Below, one piece after another: positions 35,411 to 43,826 of a DNA stretch of 64,000 nucleotides (position 1 is the first letter of the stretch; the number at the start of each line of letters is the position of its first letter). The DNA comes from Clostridiaceae bacterium UBA6110 (GTDB taxonomy: Bacteria; Bacillota; Clostridia; Clostridiales; Clostridiaceae), in contig DIWI01000056.1 of NCBI GenBank assembly GCA_002428415.1, positions 8,788 through 72,787 on the forward strand, read 5' to 3'. The position numbers were made by a program, and so were the translations under genes. The notes beneath the pieces are model-generated. The model ran no database searches and was not told the DNA's origin. It was given only the letters and a program-made list of their open reading frames with translations.

Positions 35411-37600
35411 TCACTGCTTTTCACGTCTATTCCTTACCAGGAAGTCAGCCACCTGGATACCCTTCGTGCCTCTTCCGAAGCCTGCGTCAATACCTGTCAG
35501 CATGGCCTGCTTATCCGCTATCTGGGTTCCGCCGCCGATGATGAGGAGTTTTTCCCTTACGCCCTTTTCTATCGCAGTGTCGCAAAGCTTCTTTAAATTC
35601 CTGTAATGTATTCCGTCATGGCTTATTATCACGCTGGCAAGGACCGCATCAGCATCCGCTTCAACAGCCGCATCTATCATCTTTTCAACAGGCACGGAGG
35701 TTCCAATGTAAATACATTCAATGCCATACTTCTCTATCCCGCCATGCTTGATGTCGATTATCTCCCGAAGACCTACCGAATGTTCGTCTTCGCCCAAAGT
35801 ACCTGCGATTATCCTCATGGGTCTTTCAGCTATTTCTTTTCTTATTTCCTCTTCGGACAGGAGCTCAGGCTTCCTAATAATTTCAAGGCTTGCCGCATCC
35901 AGGTCAAATGCGACCTTTCCCTTGATTTCAACAAGTGTGCCTTCCGCAGGCTGCATGACAAGGGTGTGTACCACCTCTACATCCTGAAGACCCTGCTTTC
36001 TCCCAATCTCCAGGGCTGCAGCCTTTGAGGTTTCTTCGTCAAATGGAAGCAACATGGTCTGAAGCACTACCCCGTCCCCGGCCCATTCCGCCTCGGGTCT
36101 TATATGTTCCCTCGAGAAATACTGCCTTGAATCCTTGAGCCTTAAGGTTACATTGTCTTCAGGATCAAGCTCGTCGATGTACGCTATCTTCTCCCACCTT
36201 TCGAGCGTAGAACCTCCAATGAGGTCTGATGGTTTTAATATCCCTTCAGGCAGATGATTGTTGCCGAAATGTGCCGTCACAGGAGCCATATAGTCAATAT
36301 CTCTCTTGTATACTGTTCCTGCCGCAACTCCGCCATCGATCCTCCTGGCTATTCCGTCACCATTCCTCTCGGGATAATACCCCGAATCCACGAAAAATCC
36401 ATTCTCCACCGCCTTGAAGTAGCCCCCCGACTCTATTATCTCCTCCATGAAAAGGACTGCCCTCTCCTTGATTTCCCTGACCTTTTCCCTTAGGTCACCT
36501 GTATCCTTAAGGCTTATCATGTCCATCAGACCATCAAGCCCTGCAAATACCTGCTTTGCTGTGCTAACAGCTGCAATGTTGTTATAGGACCACGGTACGT
36601 TCCTTCCCTCATCAGGGGTTATTGTTGACTGTATGTCAGTTCCTGTAAGCTCGGATATCAGGAGATTGAGTACATGGGTTACCGTAGCTTCCCTTGTGTC
36701 AGACTCCATGTACTTTGTGTTCTGCTGCGCCCTCATCCTGAAGCCACCAAACAGCTCCCTCAAAGCCACAGCGTACGGCAGGTCAAGTCGCATGCATGGT
36801 GCCGGAGGTGCTGTTGGCGGCACAGTGGAAAGGCATATGTTCTCCTTTCTGATACCTGACTTAAGGGAATACACCGAATTGATCGCATGCTGCACTATCA
36901 GCTCCGGAAGAACCTTCCAGGCCTCCCTTGCTGTTGCATTTGCATTGTGGGCCCCGTCTATCTGAGCCATTCCAGCGTATGCCATTATGCATTTGGCTTC
37001 TCCGGCATCAACGAATGACCTGACCATGTTGATGTTCCTGTACAGCACATTGTACTGCGGATCCTGATGTGCCCCGTTGACTCCCTCTTCGGCGAACATG
37101 ACAGCGATCTCAGGACCTGCAACTCCAGATACATACGAATGATAGTTTATCTCCCGTCCGACCTCTTCCTCAATCAGGTCGAGAGCCTTTCTCTGTGCCC
37201 TCACCTGCTTCCTTGTTATTGGAATGCCTCCTATCCCCTGAGGCGTACCCTCGATTAGTCCGTCATAGTGGCTCTGCCCTGCAGTCCTGATTACCATGAT
37301 ATGGTCTGCACCATGCCATGCTGCCATCCTCATCCTGCGAATATCATCCTCAAACCTTCCCGAAGCTATTTCCGTGGTAATAACAGGGCCGCACTGTGGG
37401 TCAATGCCACCAAAATACTTGGATGAAGGAAGCGGTACGCTGTTTTCAAGAGGCTTAGTCATTTCCCTGTATTCAAAAGGACCCATTCTGATGCCTTCCG
37501 CCTTTTCCCTCCAGTGCCAGCCATATCGCTTTGGTCTGTAGGAGGCAAGGTCCCTCAGTATCTCATCGATGTCTATTTTTTCATCTTTTCTGAGATCCAT
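35411..37600 (-). CDS. oraE: D-ornithine 4,5-aminomutase large subunit OraE
   Basis: 729 residues from MDLRKDEKIDIDEILRD behind GGGGAGG, overlapping oraS by 20 bases. Binds adenosylcobalamin and PLP and moves the terminal amino group of D-ornithine to make 2,4-diaminopentanoate. The TIM barrel covers about 80-560; the C-terminal Rossmann B12 domain carries EDEHSVG (D-x-H-x-x-G) with the cobalt-ligand histidine near 607, followed by the S/T and GG motifs (SVIISHDGIHY, IIGGGTQ). Length and motif position match OraE of Clostridium sticklandii. Confidence 0.95.
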   Translation of the reverse strand: MDLRKDEKIDIDEILRDLASYRPKRYGWHWREKAEGIRMGPFEYREMTKPLENSVPLPSSKYFGGIDPQCGPVITTEIASGRFEDDIRRMRMAAWHGADHIMVIRTAGQSHYDGLIEGTPQGIGGIPITRKQVRAQRKALDLIEEEVGREINYHSYVSGVAGPEIAVMFAEEGVNGAHQDPQYNVLYRNINMVRSFVDAGEAKCIMAYAGMAQIDGAHNANATAREAWKVLPELIVQHAINSVYSLKSGIRKENICLSTVPPTAPPAPCMRLDLPYAVALRELFGGFRMRAQQNTKYMESDTREATVTHVLNLLISELTGTDIQSTITPDEGRNVPWSYNNIAAVSTAKQVFAGLDGLMDMISLKDTGDLREKVREIKERAVLFMEEIIESGGYFKAVENGFFVDSGYYPERNGDGIARRIDGGVAAGTVYKRDIDYMAPVTAHFGNNHLPEGILKPSDLIGGSTLERWEKIAYIDELDPEDNVTLRLKDSRQYFSREHIRPEAEWAGDGVVLQTMLLPFDEETSKAAALEIGRKQGLQDVEVVHTLVMQPAEGTLVEIKGKVAFDLDAASLEIIRKPELLSEEEIRKEIAERPMRIIAGTLGEDEHSVGLREIIDIKHGGIEKYGIECIYIGTSVPVEKMIDAAVEADADAVLASVIISHDGIHYRNLKKLCDTAIEKGVREKLLIIGGGTQIADKQAMLTGIDAGFGRGTKGIQVADFLVRNRREKQ

Positions 37601-37970
37601 TTCCCGAACCTCCCCTGAAGGCTTCAATCGCCAGATCCATGTGCAATCCTTCTGCCATATCACGTCCAACGGCCAGGTAATTAGCCCCGAGCTTCTCTGA
37701 AACCCTTAAGACCACATTCCCTGCTCCTTTTCCCGTGAGGCCCGCATCGATTATCCTCTCCACTATCTCTTTAGCTTCAATGCTGGAAAATCCCATCCTT
37801 AGCAGAACAGACCTTTCGATTGATGGGGTTGTGCTATTTTTTGCAAGCTCTATGAGCGGATCTGTAACCATATCTGTAAGCTTAAAGAACCTTTCCTTCA
37901 GTTCATCGTCGCTGAGAGATTTAAGGTGCTCTCTCCTTAATTCAAAATCATCTTCCCTCTTCAATGCCAT
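37581..37970 (-). CDS. oraS: D-ornithine 4,5-aminomutase small subunit OraS
   Basis: 129 residues from MALKREDDFELRREHL, behind GGAGGGACAG. The small subunit holds the large one in its active arrangement; it has no cofactor of its own. YLAVGRDMAEGLHMD near the C terminus is conserved. A longer frame runs into ortB and has no ribosome binding site. It starts 13 bases after ortB. Confidence 0.93.
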   Translation of the reverse strand: MALKREDDFELRREHLKSLSDDELKERFFKLTDMVTDPLIELAKNSTTPSIERSVLLRMGFSSIEAKEIVERIIDAGLTGKGAGNVVLRVSEKLGANYLAVGRDMAEGLHMDLAIEAFRGGSGNGSQKR

Positions 37971-37983
37971 ATCTGTCCCTCCA

Positions 37984-39405
37984 TCAGGGATGAACCACCC
38001 CATTGTCATCAAGTATCGTAATAATCTGATTGAGGTCAAGCCTCGTCTCATCCATGAGAAACTGGATGTCTCTTTTATCAACTGACCTGACCTGTCTCAT
38101 GGACAGAAGATTTCCTGCCAGGGACCTTCTCAGCTTAAACATGTCCATTTCAACCGGGCGAATAAGCTCTGGTGAAGAAGGCAGCACTATCGATCTTCCT
38201 GGAACCTCAGTTGCCGGATCTCCTACGGATATATCGATTCCGTGCTGTCTTGCGAATGAAAGCTGAGCAAGATGATGCTTTCCTGCGCCTGTGTATTCCG
38301 TCTCCTGCACCACTATGATCTCATTCCTGTCCATCTCCATTGATAATGCAAACGCGGCAGCAAGCGATGTATTACCTGCAGGTCCTCTTTCAAGTCCCTC
38401 CAGCTGGGCAAGCGCCTCAGTCATATAGAAGACTTCTCCCTGCCTGACAGTAATGTACCTGTCCATGTATCTCAAGGCCCTGGCAGCGCTTCTCGGTACG
38501 TCAGACCTGTCCGGATATGATGCGAAGGGCACTCCGAAACCAGTGTGGCCTGTGGTGAAGGACTTCCTGTTGAAGTCTGTATCTGAAGCCATATGGAGAC
38601 CTGAAAGGTCGACGCTTGCGCCGATTACCTTAGTTCCAGCTGCCCCGCCCTTTAAAAGACCCCTGGCAGTGCCTGTGAGGTTTCCTCCTCCGGCGTGGGT
38701 TATAACCACAGCTTCAGGATGCTTGCCGAAACGCCTCATGGTCTCCTCTGCTATCTCATATCCAAGAGTCTCGATTCCCGCTATCCCAAATGGTGAATAG
38801 AGCGATGCGTTGAAATACCCTGTCTCCTCAAGTATAAGAAGGAATGTATGGAAGAGCTCTGGTCCTACTGTAAGCTGAATCACCTCAGCACCAAGTGATT
38901 CACATTTTCGCTGTTTTTCAAGTATTTCAGGCTGCCCGACTCCTTTTGAGTCAAAGCATTCCTGCAGCACGATGCATCTGAGGTTCTTCATTGCAGCCTG
39001 TGAAGCTACAGCTGCTCCATAATTGCCCGATGTTGCAGCCACCACCCCTTTATATCCAAGCTTTTTTGCATGGTGCACTGAGACTGCAGCTCTCCTGTCC
39101 TTGAAGCTCCCGGAAGGGTTGGACGCTTCATCCTTGATGAATATCCTTGCACCTTTCATTCCACCTGCAACATGCCTTGCAGCATTTGTCAAGTTCTTAA
39201 GCTCCAGAAGAGGTGTATTGCCGACTTTTGCGTCACGCTGGATTCTGATGCAATCTTCGAGGGAATAGCCGGTTGATGACATAAGAGCCTCATAATCAAA
39301 TGAAAGCGGCGAAATCTCGAAGCTTTTATAATCCATGCCGATCGCCCTTTTCATGATTTCATTCCTTCTGTCCATTACTGCCCGGTAGCTATCATCCTTC
39401 GCCAT
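37984..39405 (-). CDS. ortB: 2-amino-4-oxopentanoate thiolase, PLP subunit OrtB
   Basis: 473 residues of PLP fold type II (threonine-synthase-like). The PLP lysine is in NPSGSFKDRRAA and the glycine-rich phosphate loop in THAGGGNLTG. With OrtA it cleaves 2-amino-4-oxopentanoate with CoA to alanine and acetyl-CoA, the last step of ornithine oxidation. Overlaps ortA by 14 bases. Confidence 0.95.
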   Translation of the reverse strand: MAKDDSYRAVMDRRNEIMKRAIGMDYKSFEISPLSFDYEALMSSTGYSLEDCIRIQRDAKVGNTPLLELKNLTNAARHVAGGMKGARIFIKDEASNPSGSFKDRRAAVSVHHAKKLGYKGVVAATSGNYGAAVASQAAMKNLRCIVLQECFDSKGVGQPEILEKQRKCESLGAEVIQLTVGPELFHTFLLILEETGYFNASLYSPFGIAGIETLGYEIAEETMRRFGKHPEAVVITHAGGGNLTGTARGLLKGGAAGTKVIGASVDLSGLHMASDTDFNRKSFTTGHTGFGVPFASYPDRSDVPRSAARALRYMDRYITVRQGEVFYMTEALAQLEGLERGPAGNTSLAAAFALSMEMDRNEIIVVQETEYTGAGKHHLAQLSFARQHGIDISVGDPATEVPGRSIVLPSSPELIRPVEMDMFKLRRSLAGNLLSMRQVRSVDKRDIQFLMDETRLDLNQIITILDDNGVVHP

Positions 39406-39706
39406 GGCTGCCCTCCCCGATGAGTTTTCTTAAGTCCCTTCCTATATATAGTATCTCCGGGATGAACTCTTCTCCGAATCCATGGTCATAGGTTGGATTG
39501 ACCTGTACGAGGGTCCCGGATACCATCCTTCCGGTCAGGGTTTCAATGATTGCATTATTCCCTGTTTCAGACTCCTCCACAAGAAATCCCTTTGTCCATG
39601 ATTCGAGAGGAACCTTTGCGGTATCCGACGGCAGGTTTTCAGCCCTTTCTTCAGGCTTTAGGATAACTCTATGTATCCTGACCCATGTGCCCTTTTGCAC
39701 CTTCAC
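39392..39706 (-). CDS. ortA: 2-amino-4-oxopentanoate thiolase, small subunit OrtA
   Basis: 104 residues. The start is GTG behind a strong AGGAGGAGATATCC, inside the end of ord, a 38-base overlap in a different frame. TWVRIHRVILKPEERAENLP and VNPTYDHGFGEEFIPE are characteristic. OrtA is needed with OrtB for thiolase activity; its own chemistry is poorly known. Confidence 0.93.
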   Translation of the reverse strand: MKVQKGTWVRIHRVILKPEERAENLPSDTAKVPLESWTKGFLVEESETGNNAIIETLTGRMVSGTLVQVNPTYDHGFGEEFIPEILYIGRDLRKLIGEGSHGEG

Positions 39707-40748
39707 GGATATCTCCTCCTTTGCCTATGTGATTCCTGAAGTCATCCATGATGCAGTGAGGTATGCTCATGTCCATCATTGTAAGGAGTCCGGGCGGCGA
39801 TGACAGAATCTGTGGAATTATGTTCACTGCAGATGCTATCGTGCCTATTCCGCCAGGTGTCTCAGGCCTGATCACCACATGCAGGTCAGGATCGCCATAA
39901 ATATCAATGAAATCACCGGTCTCTATCCCTTCAAGCTCCGGCCTCACCTGCTGAGGATGCTCGAGGATAATAACAGGTACCCCGTTCCTGTACGCCACAG
40001 CAGAGTGGCTGCAGCCTGCTGTCATCCCTGGTTTAATATCGACAAGGTCAGTCCTTCTCTCCACAGTTGACATTATAGGTTCCCTTGTCTCAACTATCTC
40101 GTCATATTCAAGTCCGATTGCATCAGCGATCATTGGTATTGACTGCAGGAATCCGATATGGCCATGTACCCTGCCATCTTTTACGCCTTCGATGAACGCC
40201 TCTCTTGAGAGTCCTACTCCCTGTTCCTCCATGACCGTCTTCCCGTAAGGCGAAAGGTCATTAACCCTTCTGGCCTTGATCTGTCTGACGCTCCTTGTAC
40301 CATAGGTAAGTGCGGCAATCAGTGAATCCAGCACAAAGCCCGGATTCACTCCTGTCCCAAGCACAGTTATGCCATGGTCCCTGGCCATGCTGTCTATCTT
40401 TTTTGACAATTCGGGTTCGGTCCGGAATGGATATGCCATCTCTTCAGCAATGGTAATGACATCTGCACCATACCTTGCGCATAGCTCTATTTCATCTGCA
40501 ACTCCCCTGACATAGGAGCTTATTGAAAGTATCACTACATCCGGTCTTACTGCATCAAGTACCTTCTCCGCGTCGTTATCAACCTTAATTCCAACCGGGC
40601 TGCCAAATCCCAAAAGTTCGCCAAGGTCCTTCCCAACGCCGGTTGTCCTCCCTATCGCACCGACTACTTCAATCCCCTTCTTTTTCATGAGCATGTCCAG
40701 GATACCCCTGCCCATTTTCCCTACGCCCCATACAACCACCTTTATCAT
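39669..40748 (-). CDS. ord: 2,4-diaminopentanoate dehydrogenase Ord
   Basis: 359 residues. N-terminal NAD(P) fold VVWGVGKMGRGILDML; the later half resembles dihydrodipicolinate-reductase-like amino acid dehydrogenases, with GTGVNPGFVLDSL at about 130. It oxidises and deaminates 2,4-diaminopentanoate to 2-amino-4-oxopentanoate. First gene of the operon behind the promoter at 40782-40812, with AGAGGTGATTTTGT before the ATG. Confidence 0.94.
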   Translation of the reverse strand: MIKVVVWGVGKMGRGILDMLMKKKGIEVVGAIGRTTGVGKDLGELLGFGSPVGIKVDNDAEKVLDAVRPDVVILSISSYVRGVADEIELCARYGADVITIAEEMAYPFRTEPELSKKIDSMARDHGITVLGTGVNPGFVLDSLIAALTYGTRSVRQIKARRVNDLSPYGKTVMEEQGVGLSREAFIEGVKDGRVHGHIGFLQSIPMIADAIGLEYDEIVETREPIMSTVERRTDLVDIKPGMTAGCSHSAVAYRNGVPVIILEHPQQVRPELEGIETGDFIDIYGDPDLHVVIRPETPGGIGTIASAVNIIPQILSSPPGLLTMMDMSIPHCIMDDFRNHIGKGGDIREGAKGHMGQDT

Positions 40749-40781
40749 TACAAAATCACCTCTATCAAATAATATATATTA

Positions 40782-40812
40782 ATTATAACAATTATCTATT
40801 GTCTTTATGCAA
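40782..40812 (-). promoter_or_regulatory. promoter of the ornithine degradation operon
   Basis: Minus strand: perfect -10 TATAAT (40782-40787), -35 TTGCAT (40807-40812), spacer 19 bases, one or two longer than ideal. Start near 40775. Confidence 0.55.
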
Positions 40813-40919
40813 TGTAAACCTTTTATTCATCTAATTTAAGCATATCAAATGCGCTGATGTTTTGTAACCCCCTGAGGTGATTGTACAAGCAACTCTATCA
40901 GTTTATTTTTCGCAATTGT

Positions 40920-40933
40920 TTACCAATTGGTAA
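40920..40933. promoter_or_regulatory. 14-bp perfect palindrome between ord and dedA promoters
   Basis: TTACCAATTGGTAA is fully self-complementary and lies 66 bases before the DedA gene and 110 upstream of the ord -35. The form fits a MarR- or GntR-like operator. The target could be either divergent unit. Confidence 0.4.
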
Positions 40934-40999
40934 GATTTGGTTCAGACAAATCCCTGATTCTTGCGATACAGTTATATAAAGGGCAAGGGAGGGTAAAGG

Positions 41000-41656
41000 A
41001 TGAGCTGGATATACGAAACTATCAGGTACCTGTCCAATTTTGACTCTCACATTGCAGATCTGATCCAGAATATCGGACCATACGCCTACCTGGTTCTTTT
41101 CGTGATGATCTTCATGGAGACCGGAGGTGTCATAACCGCTTTCCTTCCCGGAGACTCGCTTCTCGTAGGGGCGGGTGCTTTCGCTGCAAGGGGAGACCTG
41201 TCTCTTCCAATACTAATTGCAGGTTTCATCTGCGCCACCATACTTGGCGATTTGCTAAACTTTCATATCGGAAGATATTTCGGCGGCAGATATGATGCTG
41301 CTACATTCCACAGGTTCATCAGGCATGATGACTGGGAACGGGCAAAGAACTTCTACAAACACAAGGGAAGACGGTCATTCCTGATTTCCAGGTTCGTACC
41401 GGTCGCCAGAGGACTAAACCCTTTCGTTGCCGGGTTCACCCGAGTTGAATACAAGGATATTGCCGCGTACAACATAATAGGCAACATAATCTGGGCCACC
41501 TTCTATTCTTTCGTGGGATTCCTGTTCGGAAACATGGAGGCGGTGCAGGATAAATTTCACCTGCTTATATTTCTGATCATGGGGATTTCATTGGTACCTG
41601 CCACTGTTTTCCTTGTTCGGCGAAGGATGGAAGGACTTTGGAAAAATAAGGCGTAA
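41000..41656 (+). CDS. DedA family membrane protein
   Basis: 218 residues with four to five membrane spans. Family marks: FMETGGVITAFLPGDSLLVGAGAFA (about 47-71), GDLLNFHIGRYFGGRY (about 91-106) and RFVPVARGLNPFVAGF (about 135-150), where the arginines are essential in studied DedA proteins. DedA proteins act as lipid flippases or transporters linked to membrane potential. A second DedA lies at 44545. GGGAGGGTAAAGG precedes the ATG. Confidence 0.94.
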   Translation: MSWIYETIRYLSNFDSHIADLIQNIGPYAYLVLFVMIFMETGGVITAFLPGDSLLVGAGAFAARGDLSLPILIAGFICATILGDLLNFHIGRYFGGRYDAATFHRFIRHDDWERAKNFYKHKGRRSFLISRFVPVARGLNPFVAGFTRVEYKDIAAYNIIGNIIWATFYSFVGFLFGNMEAVQDKFHLLIFLIMGISLVPATVFLVRRRMEGLWKNKA

Positions 41657-41681
41657 AAAAGGGATGCTCAGTTGCATCCCT
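41654..41681 (-). terminator. intrinsic terminator after the VOC gene
   Basis: Stem AGGGATGC-N6-GCATCCCT (41660-41681); on the minus strand it is followed by six T, so it ends the VOC transcript. It also lies just after the convergent DedA gene. Confidence 0.88.
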
Positions 41682-41687
41682 AAATGT

Positions 41688-42068
41688 CTAGCATGTTATT
41701 TCAATCATGTTACCTTCCGGATCGAGAAATACCGCCTCATAATACCCGTCTCCAGTAGTCCTTGGTCCGTCCTTATGGACATATCCCGAAGCAGCCAGTC
41801 TTTCTGTCATCTTATCTACCGCTTCTTTGCTCCCCACATCGAATGCAATATGTGCAAATCCGATCGATCCTGCAGACGGCTCACCTTTAATGTCTGTTCT
41901 TCTCATGAGCTCTAAGCTCACATCACCTTCAAGCCTAATAAAATACGATTCAAAGCCCTTTTTCTCATTGACATACTTTTCGTTTGCCAAACCCTTGAAA
42001 TATGTGCAGTAGAAATCCTTCATCGCCTCGATGTCTCTGGTCCAGATCGCTACATGGGCTATCTTCAT
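41688..42068 (-). CDS. VOC-superfamily protein, glyoxalase-like
   Basis: 126 residues with two beta-alpha-beta-beta-beta units. Possible metal ligands are H6 (KIAHVAIW), E55 (VSLELMRR), H74 (FAHIAFDV) and E123 (GNMIEITC), the pattern of glyoxalase I metal sites, so an active lyase or dioxygenase is possible. GAGGTGAATTACC precedes the ATG. Substrate unknown. Confidence 0.9.
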   Translation of the reverse strand: MKIAHVAIWTRDIEAMKDFYCTYFKGLANEKYVNEKKGFESYFIRLEGDVSLELMRRTDIKGEPSAGSIGFAHIAFDVGSKEAVDKMTERLAASGYVHKDGPRTTGDGYYEAVFLDPEGNMIEITC

Positions 42069-42140
42069 GGTAATTCACCTCTATCCGTTTACTCTATGAT
42101 ACACCCTGATTGCCTTATAAGAAATCTTAAAGGTTGGCTG

Positions 42141-42149
42141 TGATATAAT
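42141..42149 (+). promoter_or_regulatory. extended -10 element of lgt
   Basis: TGA-TATAAT (TGn-TATAAT) 27 bases before the lgt ATG; no good -35 at 17 bases. Extended -10 promoters can work without one. Confidence 0.5.
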
Positions 42150-42175
42150 TGAACAAAAAGAACACGAGGTGCATT

Positions 42176-42955
42176 ATGAACCCTGTCGCATTTGATATTT
42201 TCGGATTAGAAATCGCCTGGTATGGCGTAATGATAACCATTGGAGTCCTGGCAGCCCTTACAGCTACCTGGTTCAACACAAAAAGGGGCAGGAAGGAAGC
42301 TGACTTCGACCACATAACCGATGCCTTCCTTTACGCCTTCCCTATCGCACTGATTGGCGCAAGACTTTACTATGTAATTTTCGAGTGGGACCAGTACAAG
42401 GGAGACCTGCTCAAGATACTTGATGTGAGAGGCGGAGGTCTTGCCATACACGGCGGTCTTATTGGAGCAGCGATCGGAGTACTCATATACAAGGCTGTCC
42501 ACAAGAAGACACTCAGCTATGTACTCAAGATGGCTGATGCAGCAGTTGTTACCATACCCCTTGCTCAGGCAATCGGAAGATGGGGCAACTTCTTCAACCA
42601 GGAAGCTCATGGCGGACCGGTAACCAAAGAGTTCATATCAATGTTCCCTGAATTCATCCAGAACGGTATGTTTATTGGTGGAACCTACTATCATCCAACC
42701 TTCCTTTACGAGAGCATATGGAACCTTCTGGTCTTCGCAGTACTGATGTATCTGTACGGGAAGAAGAAGGAAGGCGCTGATGGAAGCCTCATTTACTGGT
42801 ACATGATCCTGTACTCAATTGGCAGATTCGCTGTTGAAGGTCTCAGGACCGACAGCCTGATGTTCCTGGGACTTAGGCAGGCCCAGATAATCTCGCTTCT
42901 GGCTATAGCATTCGGAATAGTAATGCTTATATTAACCAGAAAGAAAAAGGCATAG
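42176..42955 (+). CDS. lgt: prolipoprotein diacylglyceryl transferase Lgt
   Basis: 259 residues from MNPVAFDIFG behind CACGAGGTG. A polytopic enzyme that moves diacylglycerol from phosphatidylglycerol to the lipobox cysteine. The essential signatures are present: GLAIHGGLIGA (about 93-103) and AIGRWGNFFNQEAHGGP (about 132-148). It modifies lipoproteins such as TupA and the Liv binding protein in this window. Confidence 0.97.
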   Translation: MNPVAFDIFGLEIAWYGVMITIGVLAALTATWFNTKRGRKEADFDHITDAFLYAFPIALIGARLYYVIFEWDQYKGDLLKILDVRGGGLAIHGGLIGAAIGVLIYKAVHKKTLSYVLKMADAAVVTIPLAQAIGRWGNFFNQEAHGGPVTKEFISMFPEFIQNGMFIGGTYYHPTFLYESIWNLLVFAVLMYLYGKKKEGADGSLIYWYMILYSIGRFAVEGLRTDSLMFLGLRQAQIISLLAIAFGIVMLILTRKKKA

Positions 42956-42980
42956 AAGTCAAATATTACCTGATAACCAA

Positions 42981-43041
42981 GTGCGGGCACTGAAAATACG
43001 GCTGAAAATGCCGAAAAATTTTCAATACAGCCCGCACATTT
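42981..43041 (+). terminator. terminator after lgt
   Basis: Outer stem GTGCGGGC / GCCCGCAC with inner CGGC-TGAAAAT-GCCG and TGAAAA-type pairs, then TTTTATT. The long branched loop is unusual for a terminator but the T run is convincing. Confidence 0.7.
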
Positions 43042-43043
43042 TA

Positions 43044-43072
43044 TTGACATCCCAGTCCCATTATTATACAAT
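43044..43072 (+). promoter_or_regulatory. promoter of tRNA-Arg(CCU)
   Basis: -35 TTGACA (43044-43049), exact 17-base spacer, -10 TACAAT (43067-43072): near consensus. Start near 43079, seven bases before the mature 5' end. Confidence 0.88.
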
Positions 43073-43085
43073 AGCTTTTGTACCC

Positions 43086-43160
43086 GCCCTCATAGTTCAA
43101 TGGATAGAATAAGTCCCTCCTAAGGATTAGATGTGGGTTCGATTCCCGCTGAGGGTACCA
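43086..43160 (+). tRNA. tRNA-Arg, anticodon CCU
   Basis: Full cloverleaf of 75 bases with encoded CCA: acceptor GCCCTCA / TGAGGGT (one G-U), D arm GTTC/GAAT, anticodon stem AGTCC/GGATT with loop CTCCTAA (anticodon CCT in DNA), T arm GTGGG-TTCGATT-CCCGC. It reads AGG, a frequent arginine codon in the genes here. Confidence 0.97.
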
Positions 43161-43165
43161 TGGAC

Positions 43166-43200
43166 AAAACCCCTTGATTATCAAGGGGTTTTGTTGTTTT
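43166..43200 (+). terminator. terminator after tRNA-Arg(CCU)
   Basis: Exact stem AAAACCCCTTGA-TTA-TCAAGGGGTTTT followed by more T. Also lies downstream of the convergent rubredoxin gene. Confidence 0.9.
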
Positions 43201-43222
43201 TGCAATTCTTTTGGAACCTGTC

Positions 43223-43384
43223 CTACTCTTCTGGTTCGAAATCGCTCTTTGGCGCCTGACAAAGCGGACATACCCAGTCATCAGGAAGATCCTCGAAAGA
43301 AGTTCCTGGCTTTATTCCGTTATCAGGATCCCCAACCTTCGGATCATAGATATAACCGCAAACCATGCAAACATAGCCTTTCAT
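43223..43384 (-). CDS. rubredoxin
   Basis: A 53-residue rubredoxin hidden on the minus strand: start ATG behind GAGGTGACCTTT. Two knuckles CMVCG (C6, C9) and CPLCQ (C39, C42) bind one iron; [21 protein letters not shown] are classic. Small cytoplasmic one-electron carrier, often for oxygen and peroxide reduction in anaerobes. Its upstream region carries a promoter and a partial Fur/PerR-like box. Confidence 0.97.
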   Translation of the reverse strand: MKGYVCMVCGYIYDPKVGDPDNGIKPGTSFEDLPDDWVCPLCQAPKSDFEPEE

Positions 43385-43419
43385 AAAGGTCACCTCTCAT
43401 CCTCATTTGATATGACATC

Positions 43420-43468
43420 ATTATATTCCTATAAAAAAGCATATACAATGGATAATCATTCTCGTATT
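43420..43468 (-). promoter_or_regulatory. rubredoxin promoter with partial Fur/PerR-like box
   Basis: Minus strand: -35 TTGTAT (43443-43448), 17-base spacer, -10 TATAAT (43420-43425). Directly upstream GAGAATGATTATCCATT matches two of three Fur hexamers, suggesting iron or peroxide control; this part is weak. Confidence 0.6.
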
Positions 43469-43538
43469 GATTTTTAACATCCTGTTAACCAATAGTCATT
43501 TTATAAACCAAGTATCCTTGATAATGAATAAACAATTG

Positions 43539-43567
43539 TTGACACTAAATGCAGCACTGCTTATAAT
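43539..43567 (+). promoter_or_regulatory. exact consensus sigma-A promoter of the DUF6132/4Fe-4S operon
   Basis: TTGACA, 17 bases, TATAAT: every consensus base is matched. A small hairpin TCGTC-CCCAA-GACGA (43575-43589) lies at the predicted 5' end of the RNA. Confidence 0.88.
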
Positions 43568-43646
43568 TCAAGTATCGTCCCCAAGACGACCGAGCTTATC
43601 AGACCAAAATTACCCGATTGAATCCAAACTACAGGGAGTGAAGAAA

Positions 43647-43802
43647 ATGATATTGAGATACATTACCGGTCCAATCATAGGTGGAATCCTTGGATTCCTG
43701 TACTACAAAATTGTAGGCTGCAGAACCGGAAGCTGTCCGATAACGTCAAGTCCCACAAGGTCAATACTTTATGGAGCTGTGATGGGATTGCTTCTGGCAT
43801 AA
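43647..43802 (+). CDS. DUF6132 family small membrane protein
   Basis: 51 residues from the ATG of MILRYITGPIIGG; GGGAG lies nine bases upstream. One glycine-rich membrane hairpin, a central CRTGSCPITSSP motif with two cysteines, and a second hydrophobic end. This matches short DUF6132 proteins, often encoded beside thioredoxins, rhodaneses or iron-sulfur membrane proteins. A metal- or sulfur-related role is only inferred. The next gene starts 24 bases on. Confidence 0.85.
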   Translation: MILRYITGPIIGGILGFLYYKIVGCRTGSCPITSSPTRSILYGAVMGLLLA

Positions 43803-43826
43803 CAAAAGAAAAACAGAGGTGACAAC

